From positions 1 through 64,000 of the forward strand of contig NZ_KB822618.1 in assembly GCF_000364625.1 (NCBI RefSeq): a DNA stretch of 64,000 nt. The letters run 5' to 3'. Positions 53,077 through 61,600 of the stretch are shown in pieces; positions within the stretch are counted from its first letter, which is position 1, and each line of letters begins with the position of its first letter. The stretch comes from Pseudomonas thermotolerans DSM 14292 (GTDB lineage Bacteria > Pseudomonadota > Gammaproteobacteria > Pseudomonadales > Pseudomonadaceae). The translations under genes and the position numbers were made by a program. A model generated the notes under the pieces. It ran no database searches. It was not told the DNA's origin and saw only the letters and a list, made by a program, of their open reading frames with translations.

Positions 53077-53943
53077 ATGTCCATCGACCTGCATTGTCAC
53101 AGCACCGCTTCGGACGGTGCGCTGACGCCCGCTGCTCTGGTCGCCCGAGCCCACGAGCGAGGCGTGCGCCTGCTGGCCCTGACCGACCACGACACTCTGG
53201 AGGGGCTGGACGAGGCGCGGGCGGCGGCCGACAGTCTGGGGCTGCGCCTGATCAATGGCGTGGAGCTGTCCTGCACCTGGGGAGGGGCGACCATCCACGT
53301 GCTCGGCTACGGTTTCGCCGCCGACGCGCCAGCCTTGCGCCGGGCGCTGGCCGAACTGCACGAGGGCCGCTGGCGGCGTGCCGAGGAGATCGGCCGGCGC
53401 CTGGAGGCCAAGGGCATGCCAGGAGCCTTCTTCGGCGCCCGGCAGGTCCAGTGTGAACTGGGCGACAGCGAGAACGCCCCGGCTCGTCCGCATTTCGCCG
53501 AATACCTGGTGCGCGCCGGCCACGTGCGCGACCGCGCCGAGGCGTTCCGCAAGTGGCTGGGGGCCGGCAAGCTGGGCGACGTCAAGCAGCATTGGCCGAC
53601 GCTCGAGCAGACGGTTGCTACGCTGAGAGAGTCGGGTGCCTGGATCAGTCTGGCGCACCCTTGGTATTACGATTTCACCCGCAGCAAGCGGCGCCGGCTG
53701 GTGGCCGAATTCGTCGCCGCGGGAGGGCATGCTCTGGAGGTGGTCAACGGCATGCAGCCGGCTGAACAGGTCGGCAGCCTGGCGATTCTGGTCCGGGAGT
53801 TCGGTCTGCTGGCGAGCGTCGGCAGTGATTTCCATGCCCCGGGGCAGTGGTCCGAACTGGGCCTGTTTCGCGCCTTGCCGGAAGATCTGCCGCCACTCTG
53901 GACGCGTTTCGACTATGGCCAATGCGTTTCCGTTGCACGCTGA
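53077..53943 (+). CDS. PHP-domain phosphoesterase (RNase AM/TrpH-YciV type)
   Basis: 288 aa metal-dependent phosphoesterase. The PHP motifs are [50 protein letters not shown] and [14 protein letters not shown], giving the full set of His and Asp metal ligands. Relatives remove 3'-phosphates from nucleotides or act as 5'-3' exonucleases that mature 5S/16S/23S rRNA ends. Start ATG 53077. The yciO gene follows after 13 bases, the same order as in enterobacterial yciV-yciO. Confidence 0.9.
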   Translation: MSIDLHCHSTASDGALTPAALVARAHERGVRLLALTDHDTLEGLDEARAAADSLGLRLINGVELSCTWGGATIHVLGYGFAADAPALRRALAELHEGRWRRAEEIGRRLEAKGMPGAFFGARQVQCELGDSENAPARPHFAEYLVRAGHVRDRAEAFRKWLGAGKLGDVKQHWPTLEQTVATLRESGAWISLAHPWYYDFTRSKRRRLVAEFVAAGGHALEVVNGMQPAEQVGSLAILVREFGLLASVGSDFHAPGQWSELGLFRALPEDLPPLWTRFDYGQCVSVAR

Positions 53944-53956
53944 ACAGGGAGTCAAT

Positions 53957-54586
53957 GTGAGCCAATTCTTCCAGGTCCACCCGGAAAACCCGCAACCCCG
54001 TCTGATCAAACAGGCCGTGGAGATCGTCAGGAAAGGCGGGGTGATCGTCTACCCGACGGACTCCTCCTACGCGGTCGGTTGCCGGATCGGCGAGAAGAGC
54101 GCGGTGGATCGTATCCGCCACCTGCGCCGACTGGACGACAAGCACAACTTCACCCTGGTATGCCGTGATCTCTCGCAGCTCGGCCTGTTCGCCAAGGTGG
54201 ACACCGTTGCCTTCCGCTTGCTGCGCACCTACACCCCGGGGTCCTACACCTTCATCCTCAACGCCACCCGCGAGGTGCCGCGCATGCTGCTGCATCCCAA
54301 GCGGCGCACCATCGGTCTGCGCGTGCCGGTACATCCCATCGCCCAGGCATTGCTCGCCGAGCTGGGCGAGCCGCTGATCAGTAGTAGCTTGATCCTCCCC
54401 GGCGAGGAACTGCCTATGAGCGATCCTTACGAGATGCGCCAGATCCTCGAGCATCAGGTGGATCTGGTCATCGACGGCGGTTTCGGCGGGTTGGAAGCCT
54501 CCACCGTGGTCAGCCTGGTGGACGACGAGGTGGAGGTGCTGCGCGTCGGTTGTGGCGACCCGACACCCTTCGCTGAGCTGGCCTGA
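53957..54586 (+). CDS. YciO/Sua5/YrdC-family protein
   Basis: 209 aa dsRNA-binding-fold protein starting VSQFFQVHPENPQPRLIKQAVEI. The active-site region GGVIVYPTDSSYAVGC, KHNFTLVCRDLSQL and PGSYTFIL (the K/P-rich pocket that in Sua5/TsaC makes threonylcarbamoyl-AMP) and ISSSLILPGEELPMSDP identify the YciO subgroup. YciO proteins are much less active than TsaC in tRNA t6A synthesis, and their role is unclear. GTG 53957 has GGGAG upstream. Probably in one unit with the PHP gene. Confidence 0.92.
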   Translation: MSQFFQVHPENPQPRLIKQAVEIVRKGGVIVYPTDSSYAVGCRIGEKSAVDRIRHLRRLDDKHNFTLVCRDLSQLGLFAKVDTVAFRLLRTYTPGSYTFILNATREVPRMLLHPKRRTIGLRVPVHPIAQALLAELGEPLISSSLILPGEELPMSDPYEMRQILEHQVDLVIDGGFGGLEASTVVSLVDDEVEVLRVGCGDPTPFAELA

Positions 54587-54633
54587 CAGGCGAGGCTTCC
54601 GACCTCGGGCCGGGGCGGACGAGGCGATCGGGC

Positions 54634-54981
54634 CTAGAGGATCAGTACCACCAGGATCGCCACCAGGAGGATGATGATCACGTCGGTGCCGCTCAGCGCG
54701 CCGCCGACCGGCAGGCTGTCGATGCGCTGCGCCAGGCTGGCGACTTCCGCGGGAGTCAGGGCGTCGACCCGGCTGCGCGCCGCCGCGGCGTCTACGCCGA
54801 GCACCTTCATGCGTTCTTCCACGCTGGCCCGGCTCAGGAAGTCGCGGACTTTGTCGCGGTCGGCCTCCACCTGCTGGTTGGCGACCACCTCGTCGGTGGC
54901 GATCATCGCGGCCTGGGCCGGCAACTGGGCCAGGCTGAGCGTCAGCAGCAGCGCGCTGAGCATCGTCATCAGGATTTTCAT
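54634..54981 (-). CDS. PA2779-family (DUF6627) secreted protein
   Basis: 115 aa: signal peptide (ILMTMLSALLLTLSLAQLPAQA), then MIATDEVVANQQVEADRDKVRDFLSRASVEERMKVLGVDAAAARSRVDALTPAEVASLAQRIDSLPVGG and a final membrane helix (DVIIILLVAILVVLIL). This layout matches the PA2779 family, whose members usually stand next to a PA2778-type cysteine-peptidase-like partner; no such partner is adjacent here. Start at 54981 with AGGGA upstream. Function unknown. Confidence 0.82.
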   Translation of the reverse strand: MKILMTMLSALLLTLSLAQLPAQAAMIATDEVVANQQVEADRDKVRDFLSRASVEERMKVLGVDAAAARSRVDALTPAEVASLAQRIDSLPVGGALSGTDVIIILLVAILVVLIL

Positions 54982-55132
54982 CTGGCAGTCCCTCATCATT
55001 GCGTCGGGCGGGAAAGGCTCCGAGCAGCGGCGGCAGGCCTGAGGCAACTCGATATAGAATGCCGGGGCGGCTCTCGAAGAGTTCGACCCGTCCGGCAAAT
55101 CGCCGGTTCCCCATTCGGTGCATGAGGACGCC

Positions 55133-55957
55133 ATGCAGGACAGCACGCCAGACCCCGCCGACAGCCAGGCCGACGCCCAGCAGGAGCTGCCGTTCGCCCT
55201 GGTCTACGGTCAGGCGATCACCGAGCTGCCCCAGGACCTGTACATCCCGCCGGATGCCCTGGAGGTGTTCCTCGAGGCCTTCGAGGGACCGCTGGACCTG
55301 CTCCTCTACCTGATCCGCAAGCAGAACATCGACATCCTCGACATCCCGGTGGCGGAGATCACCCGTCAGTACATGGGGTACGTCGAGCTGATGAAGGCGG
55401 TGCGCCTGGAGCTGGCCGCCGAGTACCTGGTGATGGCCGCCATGCTCGCCGAGATCAAGTCGCGCATGCTGCTGCCGCGCTCGGCGGAGGCCGAGGAGGA
55501 CGAGGAGGATCCGCGAGCCGAGCTGATCCGCCGCCTGCAGGAATACGAGCGCTTCAAGAGTGCCGCCGAGGAGCTCGACGGCTTGCCGCGGGTCGGTCGC
55601 GAGATCGTCGTGCCGCGCCTGGAGGCCCCGGAAGCGCGGGCGCGCAAGCTGCTGCCACAGGTCAGCCTGGAGGAGCTGCTGCTGTCCATGGCCGAGGTGC
55701 TGCGTCGCGCCGACATGTTCGAGAGCCACCACGTGACTCGCGAGGCATTGTCCACCCGCGAGCGCATGAGCGAGGTGCTGGAACGTCTCAAGGACGGCGG
55801 CTTCGTGCCCTTCGTCGCGCTGTTCCGCGCCGAGGAGGGGCGCCTGGGGGTGGTGGTGACCTTCATGGCGGTCCTCGAACTGATCAAGGAATCCCTCGTC
55901 GAGCTGGTGCAGAATGAGCAGTTCGGCGCCATCCACGTGCGGGCAAGAGTGGAATAG
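55133..55957 (+). CDS. scpA: Segregation and condensation protein A
   Basis: 274 aa kleisin that with ScpB and SMC forms a chromosome-condensation complex. The N-terminal domain contains EAFEGPLDLLLYLIRKQNIDILDIPVAEITRQYM (the SMC-neck-binding helix), then MAAMLAEIKSRMLLP, an acidic spacer, and the winged-helix C-terminus (FVALFRAEEGRLGVVVTFMAVLELIKE). ATG 55133 is chosen for its GAGGA five bases upstream; GTG 55118 would add five residues. scpB begins at the next base after the stop. Confidence 0.93.
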   Translation: MQDSTPDPADSQADAQQELPFALVYGQAITELPQDLYIPPDALEVFLEAFEGPLDLLLYLIRKQNIDILDIPVAEITRQYMGYVELMKAVRLELAAEYLVMAAMLAEIKSRMLLPRSAEAEEDEEDPRAELIRRLQEYERFKSAAEELDGLPRVGREIVVPRLEAPEARARKLLPQVSLEELLLSMAEVLRRADMFESHHVTREALSTRERMSEVLERLKDGGFVPFVALFRAEEGRLGVVVTFMAVLELIKESLVELVQNEQFGAIHVRARVE

Positions 55958-56740
55958 ATGAACCTGACCGATCCCAAGGAACTGGCCTCGCTGCTGGAGG
56001 CGATCCTCCTCGCCGCCGGCAAGCCGCTGTCCCTGGAGCGCCTCCAGGAGCTCTTCGAGGAGGGCGAGCGCCCCGAGCCGGCACTGTTCCGCGAGGCTCT
56101 GGGACTGCTCGGCAAGTCCTGCAAGGGGCGTGGCTTCGAGCTCAAGGAGGTGGCTTCCGGCTACCGCCTGCAGGTCCGCGAGCGCTTCGCTCCATGGGTC
56201 GGGCGACTCTGGGAGGAGCGACCGCAGCGCTATTCCCGCGCCTTGCTGGAGACCTTGGCGCTGATCGCCTACCGGCAGCCGATCACCCGCGGCGAGATCG
56301 AGGAGATCCGCGGCGTGGCGGTCAACAGCCAGATCATCAAGACCCTCCAGGAGCGCGAGTGGATCCGCGTGGTCGGCTACCGTGACGTACCCGGCAAGCC
56401 GGCGATGTTCGCCACCACCCGGGCGTTCCTCGACCACTTCAACCTGAAGAGTCTCGACGAACTGCCGCCTTTGGCCGAGCTGCGCGAGCTGGAGGCGGAA
56501 CCCGAGTTCGCCCTTGACGAGGAGGCGCCGGTGCCCGCCGATCTGCAGGCGCGTGCCGACCTGGCCGCGGCCGGCGACGAGCCGCCGGCGCGCAGCGAGA
56601 CCAGCTTCGGTACCCTCCTGGCCGAACTGGACGCCATGGAGCAGGGCCTGAAGACCGACTTCGACGACCTGCTGCAGGCGGCCGAGCCGGAGGCGACTCC
56701 GCAGGACGCGGCGGTGGATGCCGACGATCCGCTGCATTGA
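55958..56740 (+). CDS. scpB: Segregation and condensation protein B
   Basis: 260 aa with two winged-helix domains: LASLLEAILLAAGKPLSLERLQELF at the start and RYSRALLETLALIAYRQPITRGEIEEIRGVAVNSQIIKTLQEREWIRVVGYRDVPGKPAMFATT in the second. It dimerises and binds ScpA to gate SMC. The acidic C-terminal tail of about 80 residues is Pseudomonas-like and probably disordered. It starts directly after the scpA stop (no gap) and precedes a DUF1289 gene. Confidence 0.95.
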   Translation: MNLTDPKELASLLEAILLAAGKPLSLERLQELFEEGERPEPALFREALGLLGKSCKGRGFELKEVASGYRLQVRERFAPWVGRLWEERPQRYSRALLETLALIAYRQPITRGEIEEIRGVAVNSQIIKTLQEREWIRVVGYRDVPGKPAMFATTRAFLDHFNLKSLDELPPLAELRELEAEPEFALDEEAPVPADLQARADLAAAGDEPPARSETSFGTLLAELDAMEQGLKTDFDDLLQAAEPEATPQDAAVDADDPLH

Positions 56741-56819
56741 GGGGATTGAGACTTTCAATCCCGATGCCGGCCCTCGTGCCTTATGCTGGCGGCGCTTTCC
56801 CCAGTGGCAGGTTGCCGAC

Positions 56820-57005
56820 ATGAGTCAGAATCCCTGTATCAAGGTCTGCGAATTCAAGCAGGACGTCTGCCTGGGCTGCGGGCGCAGCCGCCAGGAGATC
56901 AAGGAGTGGAAGACGCTCGACAAGGCCGAGCGGCGCACCCTGCTGGCGATCGCCGACCTGCGCCTGCTGGCCATGGAGGCCACCGGGCGGCGCAAGCGGC
57001 GCTGA
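56820..57005 (+). CDS. DUF1289-domain protein (small Cys-cluster)
   Basis: 61 aa. It carries the DUF1289 Cys pattern NPCIKVCEFKQDVCLGCGRSRQEIKEW (C-x3-C-x6-C-x2-C), which probably binds a metal, and a basic tail (GRRKRR). Length equals the family. It follows scpB by 79 bases and precedes rluB, a common order in pseudomonads. Function of the family is unknown. Start chosen at 56820, where the conserved MSQNPCIKVC begins. Confidence 0.9.
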   Translation: MSQNPCIKVCEFKQDVCLGCGRSRQEIKEWKTLDKAERRTLLAIADLRLLAMEATGRRKRR

Positions 57006-57128
57006 GCGGCTAGGCTGGAGGGGCTGCCTGCAGGAAAACGTCACCGCAGCCTGCGATCCGTGCGCCGAAGCGGCGAAGCGCGTATGATGCGCGCCCTTCA
57101 TCACAGAGATACACCGGGAGGTGCCCAG

Positions 57129-58238
57129 ATGAGTGAGTCCCCATCCAGACCCGGCGGCGAGAAGCTTCAGAAGGTCCTCGCCCGTCTCGGCCTGGCGTCG
57201 CGCCGCGATGCCGAGGCCTGGATCAGCGAGGGCCGAGTCAAGGTCAATAGCGTGGTGGCCAGCCTCGGCCAGCGCGTCGAACCGAGCGACGCCATCAGCG
57301 TCGACGGCCGCCTGATCAAGCGCGAGGAGCGCGCCGAAATCGTCCGCCGCGTGCTGATCTACAACAAGCCGGAGGGCGAAATCTGCACCCGCGAGGACCC
57401 GGAAGGCCGCCCGACCGTGTTCGACCGCCTGCCCAAGCTCAAGGAGGGTCGCTGGATCAACATCGGCCGCCTGGACATCAATACCACCGGCCTGCTGCTG
57501 TTCACCACCGATGGCGAGCTGGCCAACCGCCTGATGCACCCTTCCTACCAGATGGACCGCGAGTACGCGGTGCGCGTCCGCGGCGAGGTTACCGAGGAGA
57601 TGATCGAGCGCCTCAAGGAAGGCGTGATGCTCGAGGACGGCCCGGCGCGCTTCACCGACATCCAGGCGGCGCCCGAGGGCGAGGGCCTGAACCGCTGGTA
57701 CCACTGCGTGGTGATGGAGGGGCGCAACCGTGAGGTGCGGCGCCTCTGGGAATCCCAGGGCGTGGTGGTCAGTCGCCTTAAGCGCGTGCGCTTCGGCCCG
57801 GTGTTCCTGACTTCCGAGCTGACCATGGGCCGCTGGCGCGAAATGACCCAGGCTGAGGTGGACATCCTCAGCGCCGAGGTCGGGCTCAAGCCGGTACCGC
57901 TGCCGGCTATGAAGGAGAAGATGCGCGACAAGCTCGATCGCCTGCAGCGCAAGTCCGCCAAGCCGGTGCCGGCCGCTCGTGCGGGCCGCAAGGAGCGCGT
58001 GCTGCGTCCGCCCCTAGACGAAGCCGAGCGGCCGGCGCGCAAGCCGCGCGGCGAGGCGCCGCGTCCGACCAAGCGGGGTGGTACGCCGCTGGCGGAGCGT
58101 CCCCGTGACGTGGGCAAGAAGAAGCACTCCGGGCACGCCGTGGAGCTGGGCGAACGCCCGACCCGCAAGCCGGCTCCGGCCAAGCGCCGCCCGCCGGCCC
58201 ACGAAGGGCAGCGTCCGGGCTTCGACCGCAAGCGCTGA
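57129..58238 (+). CDS. rluB: 23S rRNA pseudouridine(2605) synthase
   Basis: 369 aa: an N-terminal S4 RNA-binding domain ([22 protein letters not shown]), then the RsuA-type pseudouridine-synthase domain with the catalytic Asp in [28 protein letters not shown] and [13 protein letters not shown]. It isomerises U2605 in 23S rRNA. The last roughly 90 residues are a basic, Pro/Arg/Lys-rich tail, common in Pseudomonas RluB and presumably RNA-binding. Start ATG 57129 with GGGAGG upstream. It ends at a strong terminator. Confidence 0.95.
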   Translation: MSESPSRPGGEKLQKVLARLGLASRRDAEAWISEGRVKVNSVVASLGQRVEPSDAISVDGRLIKREERAEIVRRVLIYNKPEGEICTREDPEGRPTVFDRLPKLKEGRWINIGRLDINTTGLLLFTTDGELANRLMHPSYQMDREYAVRVRGEVTEEMIERLKEGVMLEDGPARFTDIQAAPEGEGLNRWYHCVVMEGRNREVRRLWESQGVVVSRLKRVRFGPVFLTSELTMGRWREMTQAEVDILSAEVGLKPVPLPAMKEKMRDKLDRLQRKSAKPVPAARAGRKERVLRPPLDEAERPARKPRGEAPRPTKRGGTPLAERPRDVGKKKHSGHAVELGERPTRKPAPAKRRPPAHEGQRPGFDRKR

Positions 58239-58247
58239 AATTGCAAG

Positions 58248-58283
58248 AACAGAAAAGGGGCTCCGTGGAGCCCCTTTCTGTTT
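58248..58283. terminator. Bidirectional intrinsic terminator after rluB
   Basis: Long stem CAGAAAAGGGGCTCC / GGAGCCCCTTTCTG (one unpaired A) with a GTG-type loop and TTT on the plus side, AAC on the other. It serves rluB and the convergent lipoprotein gene at 58315. Confidence 0.88.
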
Positions 58284-58314
58284 GGTCGTGCCGCAGAAGT
58301 GGCGTAGGCGGTGC

Positions 58315-59145
58315 TTAGTTGACCTTCAGCAAGCCGCCGGTACCCAGACCACCCTCGACTTCCTGAGCGCGGTAGTTCTTCAGCGAGACGATCATCTTGT
58401 TCCAGGCGTCGTTGAAGGCGGCGACGGTGGCCTTGCCTTCCGGAGTGCGCGAGAAGCCGCTCAGGCTGCCAGCGGTGCCGCCGGTGAAAGCGGACAGGGC
58501 AGCGCCATAGTTGGTCGCGGTGGCGCTGCCTTCGGAGCTGGAGATCTGCACCGAGGAGCGGATATCGAACAGCGACAGGGTCACCACCGAGGCCTTCGAC
58601 TGCATGGCGCCGGCAATGCCAGCGACGGCGCTGTTGCCGATCAGGCCGCTCAGGGCCGAGCCCAGGCCGCCGACCGAGTCGTTGTTGATGATGATCTTCG
58701 GTTCCAGGAAGTAGTCGGCGGCTACGCGCTGACCTTTCTGCTGGTTGGAGCCGGCGCGGTATTCGCCGGAGTTGCGCTGCTGGTCGGTGATCCGGCTCAG
58801 GCGGCTGTCGAGCTGCTGGTTGCCGATGGAGGTGATGACGAAGCAGTTGGACTGCTGCACGGCGAGGCGCAACAGCGGCTCGATGGTGGTGACCTGGGTG
58901 GCGCTGCCGAACTGGCCGTACCAGTCGGAGTTGCGGCCGTCGTCGATGGCGATGGTGCCCAGGGTTCGCTCGCTGCGTTCCAGTTCCGGGTTGGCGCCGA
59001 CGCTGGTGCTGCCGCCAGCGGAGCCGGACATGGCGGTGGACTGGTTGCCGGTGGTGACGATGCCGCCGCAGGCGCTGAGGGTGGCGCCCAGCAGGCACAG
59101 GCCGAAAAGTTTGGCGGCCTTTTGCGAGTAGAAAGGAATGTTCAT
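58315..59145 (-). CDS. CsgG/HfaB-like outer-membrane lipoprotein
   Basis: 276 aa. Lipoprotein signal with lipobox LSAC (Cys about 26). The mature part carries ERSERTLGTIAIDDGRNSDWYG, TIEPLLRLAVQQSNCFVITSIG, RVAADYFLEPKIII and ASVVTLSLFDIRSSVQISSSEGSA, which match the CsgG nucleotide-binding-like fold of curli and holdfast secretion pores. It may form an outer-membrane channel or a stress lipoprotein; no curli genes are adjacent. The assignment is at fold level only. Start chosen at 59145. Expressed in the same direction as the Sel1 lipoprotein upstream, 100 bases apart. Confidence 0.72.
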   Translation of the reverse strand: MNIPFYSQKAAKLFGLCLLGATLSACGGIVTTGNQSTAMSGSAGGSTSVGANPELERSERTLGTIAIDDGRNSDWYGQFGSATQVTTIEPLLRLAVQQSNCFVITSIGNQQLDSRLSRITDQQRNSGEYRAGSNQQKGQRVAADYFLEPKIIINNDSVGGLGSALSGLIGNSAVAGIAGAMQSKASVVTLSLFDIRSSVQISSSEGSATATNYGAALSAFTGGTAGSLSGFSRTPEGKATVAAFNDAWNKMIVSLKNYRAQEVEGGLGTGGLLKVN

Positions 59146-59245
59146 CGCGGGGGGCTCCGTTTCTTCTTGGTGTTGGCAGGACAGGGGCCTCGACGGCCAG
59201 GCCGAGCCATGTGCCGGCATGGCTCGCCATGTTTTTCTTCTGGAT

Positions 59246-59851
59246 TCAGTGGTAGTACCAGTGGCCGTGGGCCCAGTGTCCCAGGTAGGGGTACCCGCGA
59301 TACCAGTAACCGCGGAAATACTGCCGCCAGTGTTGGCGCCAGCGGTAGTCCTCGACTTCAGTGCGCTTGGCTTCGGCGGCCTGCTCCAGCAGCTCGGCGG
59401 ATTCCCGGTCGCCCTGAGCAGCGGCCAGGGACAGCCACTTCTCGGCCTCCTGCGGGTCGCTGCCGGTTTCTTCCAGACCGCTCAGGTAGAAGCCGCCCAG
59501 GGCCTTCTGAGCTTCCAGCAGGCCGCCATCGCCGGCCTTGCGCATCCATTGCAGCGCCTGGTAGCCGTTGCGCGCCACGCCATCGCCGCAGTAGTAGCGC
59601 AGGCCCAGGTCATAGGCGGCCTTGGGATTGGATGCCGCAGCCTGTTCGAGCTGGAGAATCTGTTCGCTCTTGCTGGCGGGAAGCTGGCGCAGGTAGTCGG
59701 CGCTTGCCGTGGTGAGCGGCCGTTCCGAACAGCCGGAGGTGTCGCAGAAGCGTGCGGTCTGCTTCGAGCCGCTGCAGCCGATCAGCAGGACGCAGAGGCC
59801 GGTCAGCAGGATGGAGCTCTTGGGCGAGGAAGGGCTGGGAGTGCTATCCAT
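59246..59851 (-). CDS. Sel1-repeat lipoprotein
   Basis: 201 aa lipoprotein (lipobox LLIGC, Cys about 26) with a conserved FCDTSGCSERPLT after it, then two Sel1/TPR-like repeats (KAAYDLGLRYYCGDGVARNGYQALQWMRKAGDGG and EAQKALGGFYLSG...PQEAEKWLSLAAAQGDRES) and an unusual C-terminus rich in Trp, Tyr, Arg and His (WRQHWRQYFRGYWYRGYPYLGHWAHGHWYYH-like). Sel1 proteins serve as scaffolds. It lies just upstream of the CsgG-like lipoprotein on the same strand, so the two may form a pair. A near-palindrome at 59889 precedes it. Confidence 0.8.
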   Translation of the reverse strand: MDSTPSPSSPKSSILLTGLCVLLIGCSGSKQTARFCDTSGCSERPLTTASADYLRQLPASKSEQILQLEQAAASNPKAAYDLGLRYYCGDGVARNGYQALQWMRKAGDGGLLEAQKALGGFYLSGLEETGSDPQEAEKWLSLAAAQGDRESAELLEQAAEAKRTEVEDYRWRQHWRQYFRGYWYRGYPYLGHWAHGHWYYH

Positions 59852-59888
59852 GGCTGGGCAGTCCTTGGTGAAGAAGCCGCGAGGATAA

Positions 59889-59899
59889 TTGTCCGACAG
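59889..59899. promoter_or_regulatory. TTGTCCGACAG near-palindrome upstream of the Sel1 lipoprotein gene
   Basis: Matches the TTGTC-N-GACAA core found at 5429, 9324 and 26751 except the last base, and lies 38 bases before the minus-strand start at 59851. Weaker than the other three. Confidence 0.3.
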
Positions 59900-60033
59900 G
59901 CGGTGCAGCAGCGTACCGGCTCTCCCGGTTGCCGGGGGATGCGCATGAATGCCCAGAAGCGTGAACTAGTTATCGGTTCTGGCACGCTCTCGCGTAGCCG
60001 AGAGGGCCGCCGAACCCTCCGCCGACGATCGGC

Positions 60034-60204
60034 TCAGCGGTCTTCTTCCGCGTCCTTGGCCTCCTGCTCGCGGTTGCGCTGGCGGATGCGCTCCAGCTGC
60101 TCCTCGCTGAGCGGCAGCTTCTTCGCCGTGTCGCGCAACAGGAGCAGGCCGCCGAGGATGGAACCAAGGGCGAGGATCAGGATCAGCCAGGCATACCAAG
60201 GCAT
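60034..60204 (-). CDS. DUF2897-type small membrane protein
   Basis: 56 aa: one N-terminal membrane helix (WYAWLILILALGSILGGLLLL) and a charged tail (KKLPLSEEQLERIRQRNREQEAKDAEE). Matches the DUF2897 family (PF11446). The start at 60204 (MPWYAWLI) has AAGGAG seven bases upstream. Function unknown. Divergent from pyrF; possibly its own unit. Confidence 0.82.
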   Translation of the reverse strand: MPWYAWLILILALGSILGGLLLLRDTAKKLPLSEEQLERIRQRNREQEAKDAEEDR

Positions 60205-60351
60205 CTGCGTTCTCCTTCGGGGATATGGCCTCACCATAACCCCGTCGCAGGCGCTTGTCAGGCGGCTTATCCGCAGTGCGTGCGGGCGGGCGGCACGCCG
60301 GGCAGGCTTCCGCTACAATGCGCGCCGTTTTCGACTTGCTGAGAGCCCGCC

Positions 60352-61050
60352 ATGTCCGCCTGCCAGACTCCGATCATCGTCGCCCTCGACTTTCCCGCCC
60401 GCGAGCCCGCCCTGGCTCTCGCCGACCGGCTCGATCCGCGGCTGTGCCGGGTCAAGGTCGGCAAGGAGCTGTTCACCCGCTGCGGCCCAGCGGTGGTGGA
60501 GGCGTTGCAGGCCAGGGGCTTCGAGGTGTTCCTCGACCTGAAGTTCCACGACATTCCCAACACCACCGCCATGGCGGTGAAGGCCGCCGCCGAGCTGGGC
60601 GTATGGATGGTCAACGTGCACTGCTCCGGCGGGTTGCGCATGATGGCCGCCTGCCGCGAGAGCCTGGATCAGTGCGCCGGCGCCCGGCCGCTGTTGATCG
60701 GCGTCACCGTACTGACCAGCATGGAGCGCGCCGACCTGGCCGGCATCGGTCTGGACGTGGAGCCCCAGGAGCAGGTCTTGCGCCTCGCCGCGCTGGCCGA
60801 ACGGGCCGGGCTCGACGGCCTGGTCTGCTCGGCCCAGGAGGCGCCGGCGCTGAAGGCCGGGCATCCGCGCCTGCAACTGGTGACTCCGGGGATCCGCCCG
60901 GCCGGCAGTGCCCAGGACGATCAGCGGCGCGTCCTCACCCCACGCCGGGCCATCCAGGCCGGTTCCGACTTCCTGGTGATAGGCCGGCCCATCACCCAGG
61001 CTGCCGACCCGGCCCAGGCCCTGGCCGCGGTGGTCTCAGAGCTGGCCTGA
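60352..61050 (+). CDS. pyrF: Orotidine 5'-phosphate decarboxylase
   Basis: 232 aa TIM-barrel enzyme that makes UMP from OMP, the last step of de novo pyrimidine synthesis. It has [17 protein letters not shown], the catalytic Lys/Asp array [13 protein letters not shown] (Asp-Lys-x2-Asp), [17 protein letters not shown] and the phosphate-binding [10 protein letters not shown] with the [10 protein letters not shown] block. Length is normal. Start [14 protein letters not shown] at 60352. It converges on cadR with only 24 bases between. Confidence 0.96.
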   Translation: MSACQTPIIVALDFPAREPALALADRLDPRLCRVKVGKELFTRCGPAVVEALQARGFEVFLDLKFHDIPNTTAMAVKAAAELGVWMVNVHCSGGLRMMAACRESLDQCAGARPLLIGVTVLTSMERADLAGIGLDVEPQEQVLRLAALAERAGLDGLVCSAQEAPALKAGHPRLQLVTPGIRPAGSAQDDQRRVLTPRRAIQAGSDFLVIGRPITQAADPAQALAAVVSELA

Positions 61051-61074
61051 TCCCCGGGCTGCCCGGGTCTCGCT

Positions 61075-61521
61075 TCAGTGCCCATGGCTGTTGGCCAAGT
61101 GGGAATGTCCGGGCGGGGAGAGGTCCTCCACCGCCCCAGCCTCGTTCAGTCGCCGCAGGATGCCGCAGGCCTCGCCGCCGGCCCGGCACTGCCGGCGCAG
61201 CTCCAGCAGTTGCTGCTCCATGGCCTGCAGGCTGGCGATGCGTGCCCGTACGTGGGCGATGTGCTCGTCGATCAGCGCATTGGCGTCAGCGCAGCCGGCC
61301 CGCGGCTGCTCGCGCAGTTCCAGCAGGCGGCGGATTTCCTCGTGGGTCATGTCTAGGCTGCGGCAGTTGCGGATGAAGGTCAGCCGCTCGACGTGGGCGT
61401 CGCCGTAGGCGCGGTAGTTGTTCGCGCCCCGCGCCGCGGGCGGCAGCAACCCCTCGCGCTCGTAGTAGCGTATGGTCTCCACGCTGCAGTCGGTCAGTCT
61501 GGCCAGTTCACCGATCTTCAT
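61075..61521 (-). CDS. cadR: Cadmium-responsive MerR-family regulator CadR
   Basis: 148 aa MerR regulator that activates cadA. The N-terminal HTH starts MKIGELARLTDCSVETIRYYEREGLLPPA. A long dimer helix carries the metal-binding Cys set C77, C112 and C119, the CadR arrangement (GCADA, QCRAGGEACG), and a His-rich tail HSHLANSHGH marks the Cd/Zn group. It is divergent from cadA over an operator with a 19-bp spacer promoter. On metal binding it twists the promoter to let RNA polymerase open it. Confidence 0.94.
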   Translation of the reverse strand: MKIGELARLTDCSVETIRYYEREGLLPPAARGANNYRAYGDAHVERLTFIRNCRSLDMTHEEIRRLLELREQPRAGCADANALIDEHIAHVRARIASLQAMEQQLLELRRQCRAGGEACGILRRLNEAGAVEDLSPPGHSHLANSHGH

Positions 61522-61539
61522 GACGGGTCCTCCAGTGGC

Positions 61540-61570
61540 TTGACCCTATAGTGACTACAGGGTGTTAACT
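61540..61570 (+). promoter_or_regulatory. MerR-type cadA promoter and CadR operator
   Basis: -35 TTGACC (61540-61545) and -10 TTAACT (61565-61570) are separated by 19 bp, the over-long spacer typical of MerR-controlled promoters. A 21-bp near-perfect dyad (61543-61563; half sites ACCCTATAGT and ACTACAGGGT, one mismatch) spans the spacer. cadA starts 31 bases further on. Confidence 0.88.
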
Positions 61571-61600
61571 CGACAACAACCCCGAAACGGAGTCGTTGTC

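Noticed and set aside
53744..56821. Very long open frame on the minus strand opposite the PHP, yciO and scpAB genes
   Set aside because: It is a GC-bias shadow: low-complexity Gln/His/Gly-rich translation, no domain, and it covers well-identified genes on the opposite strand.
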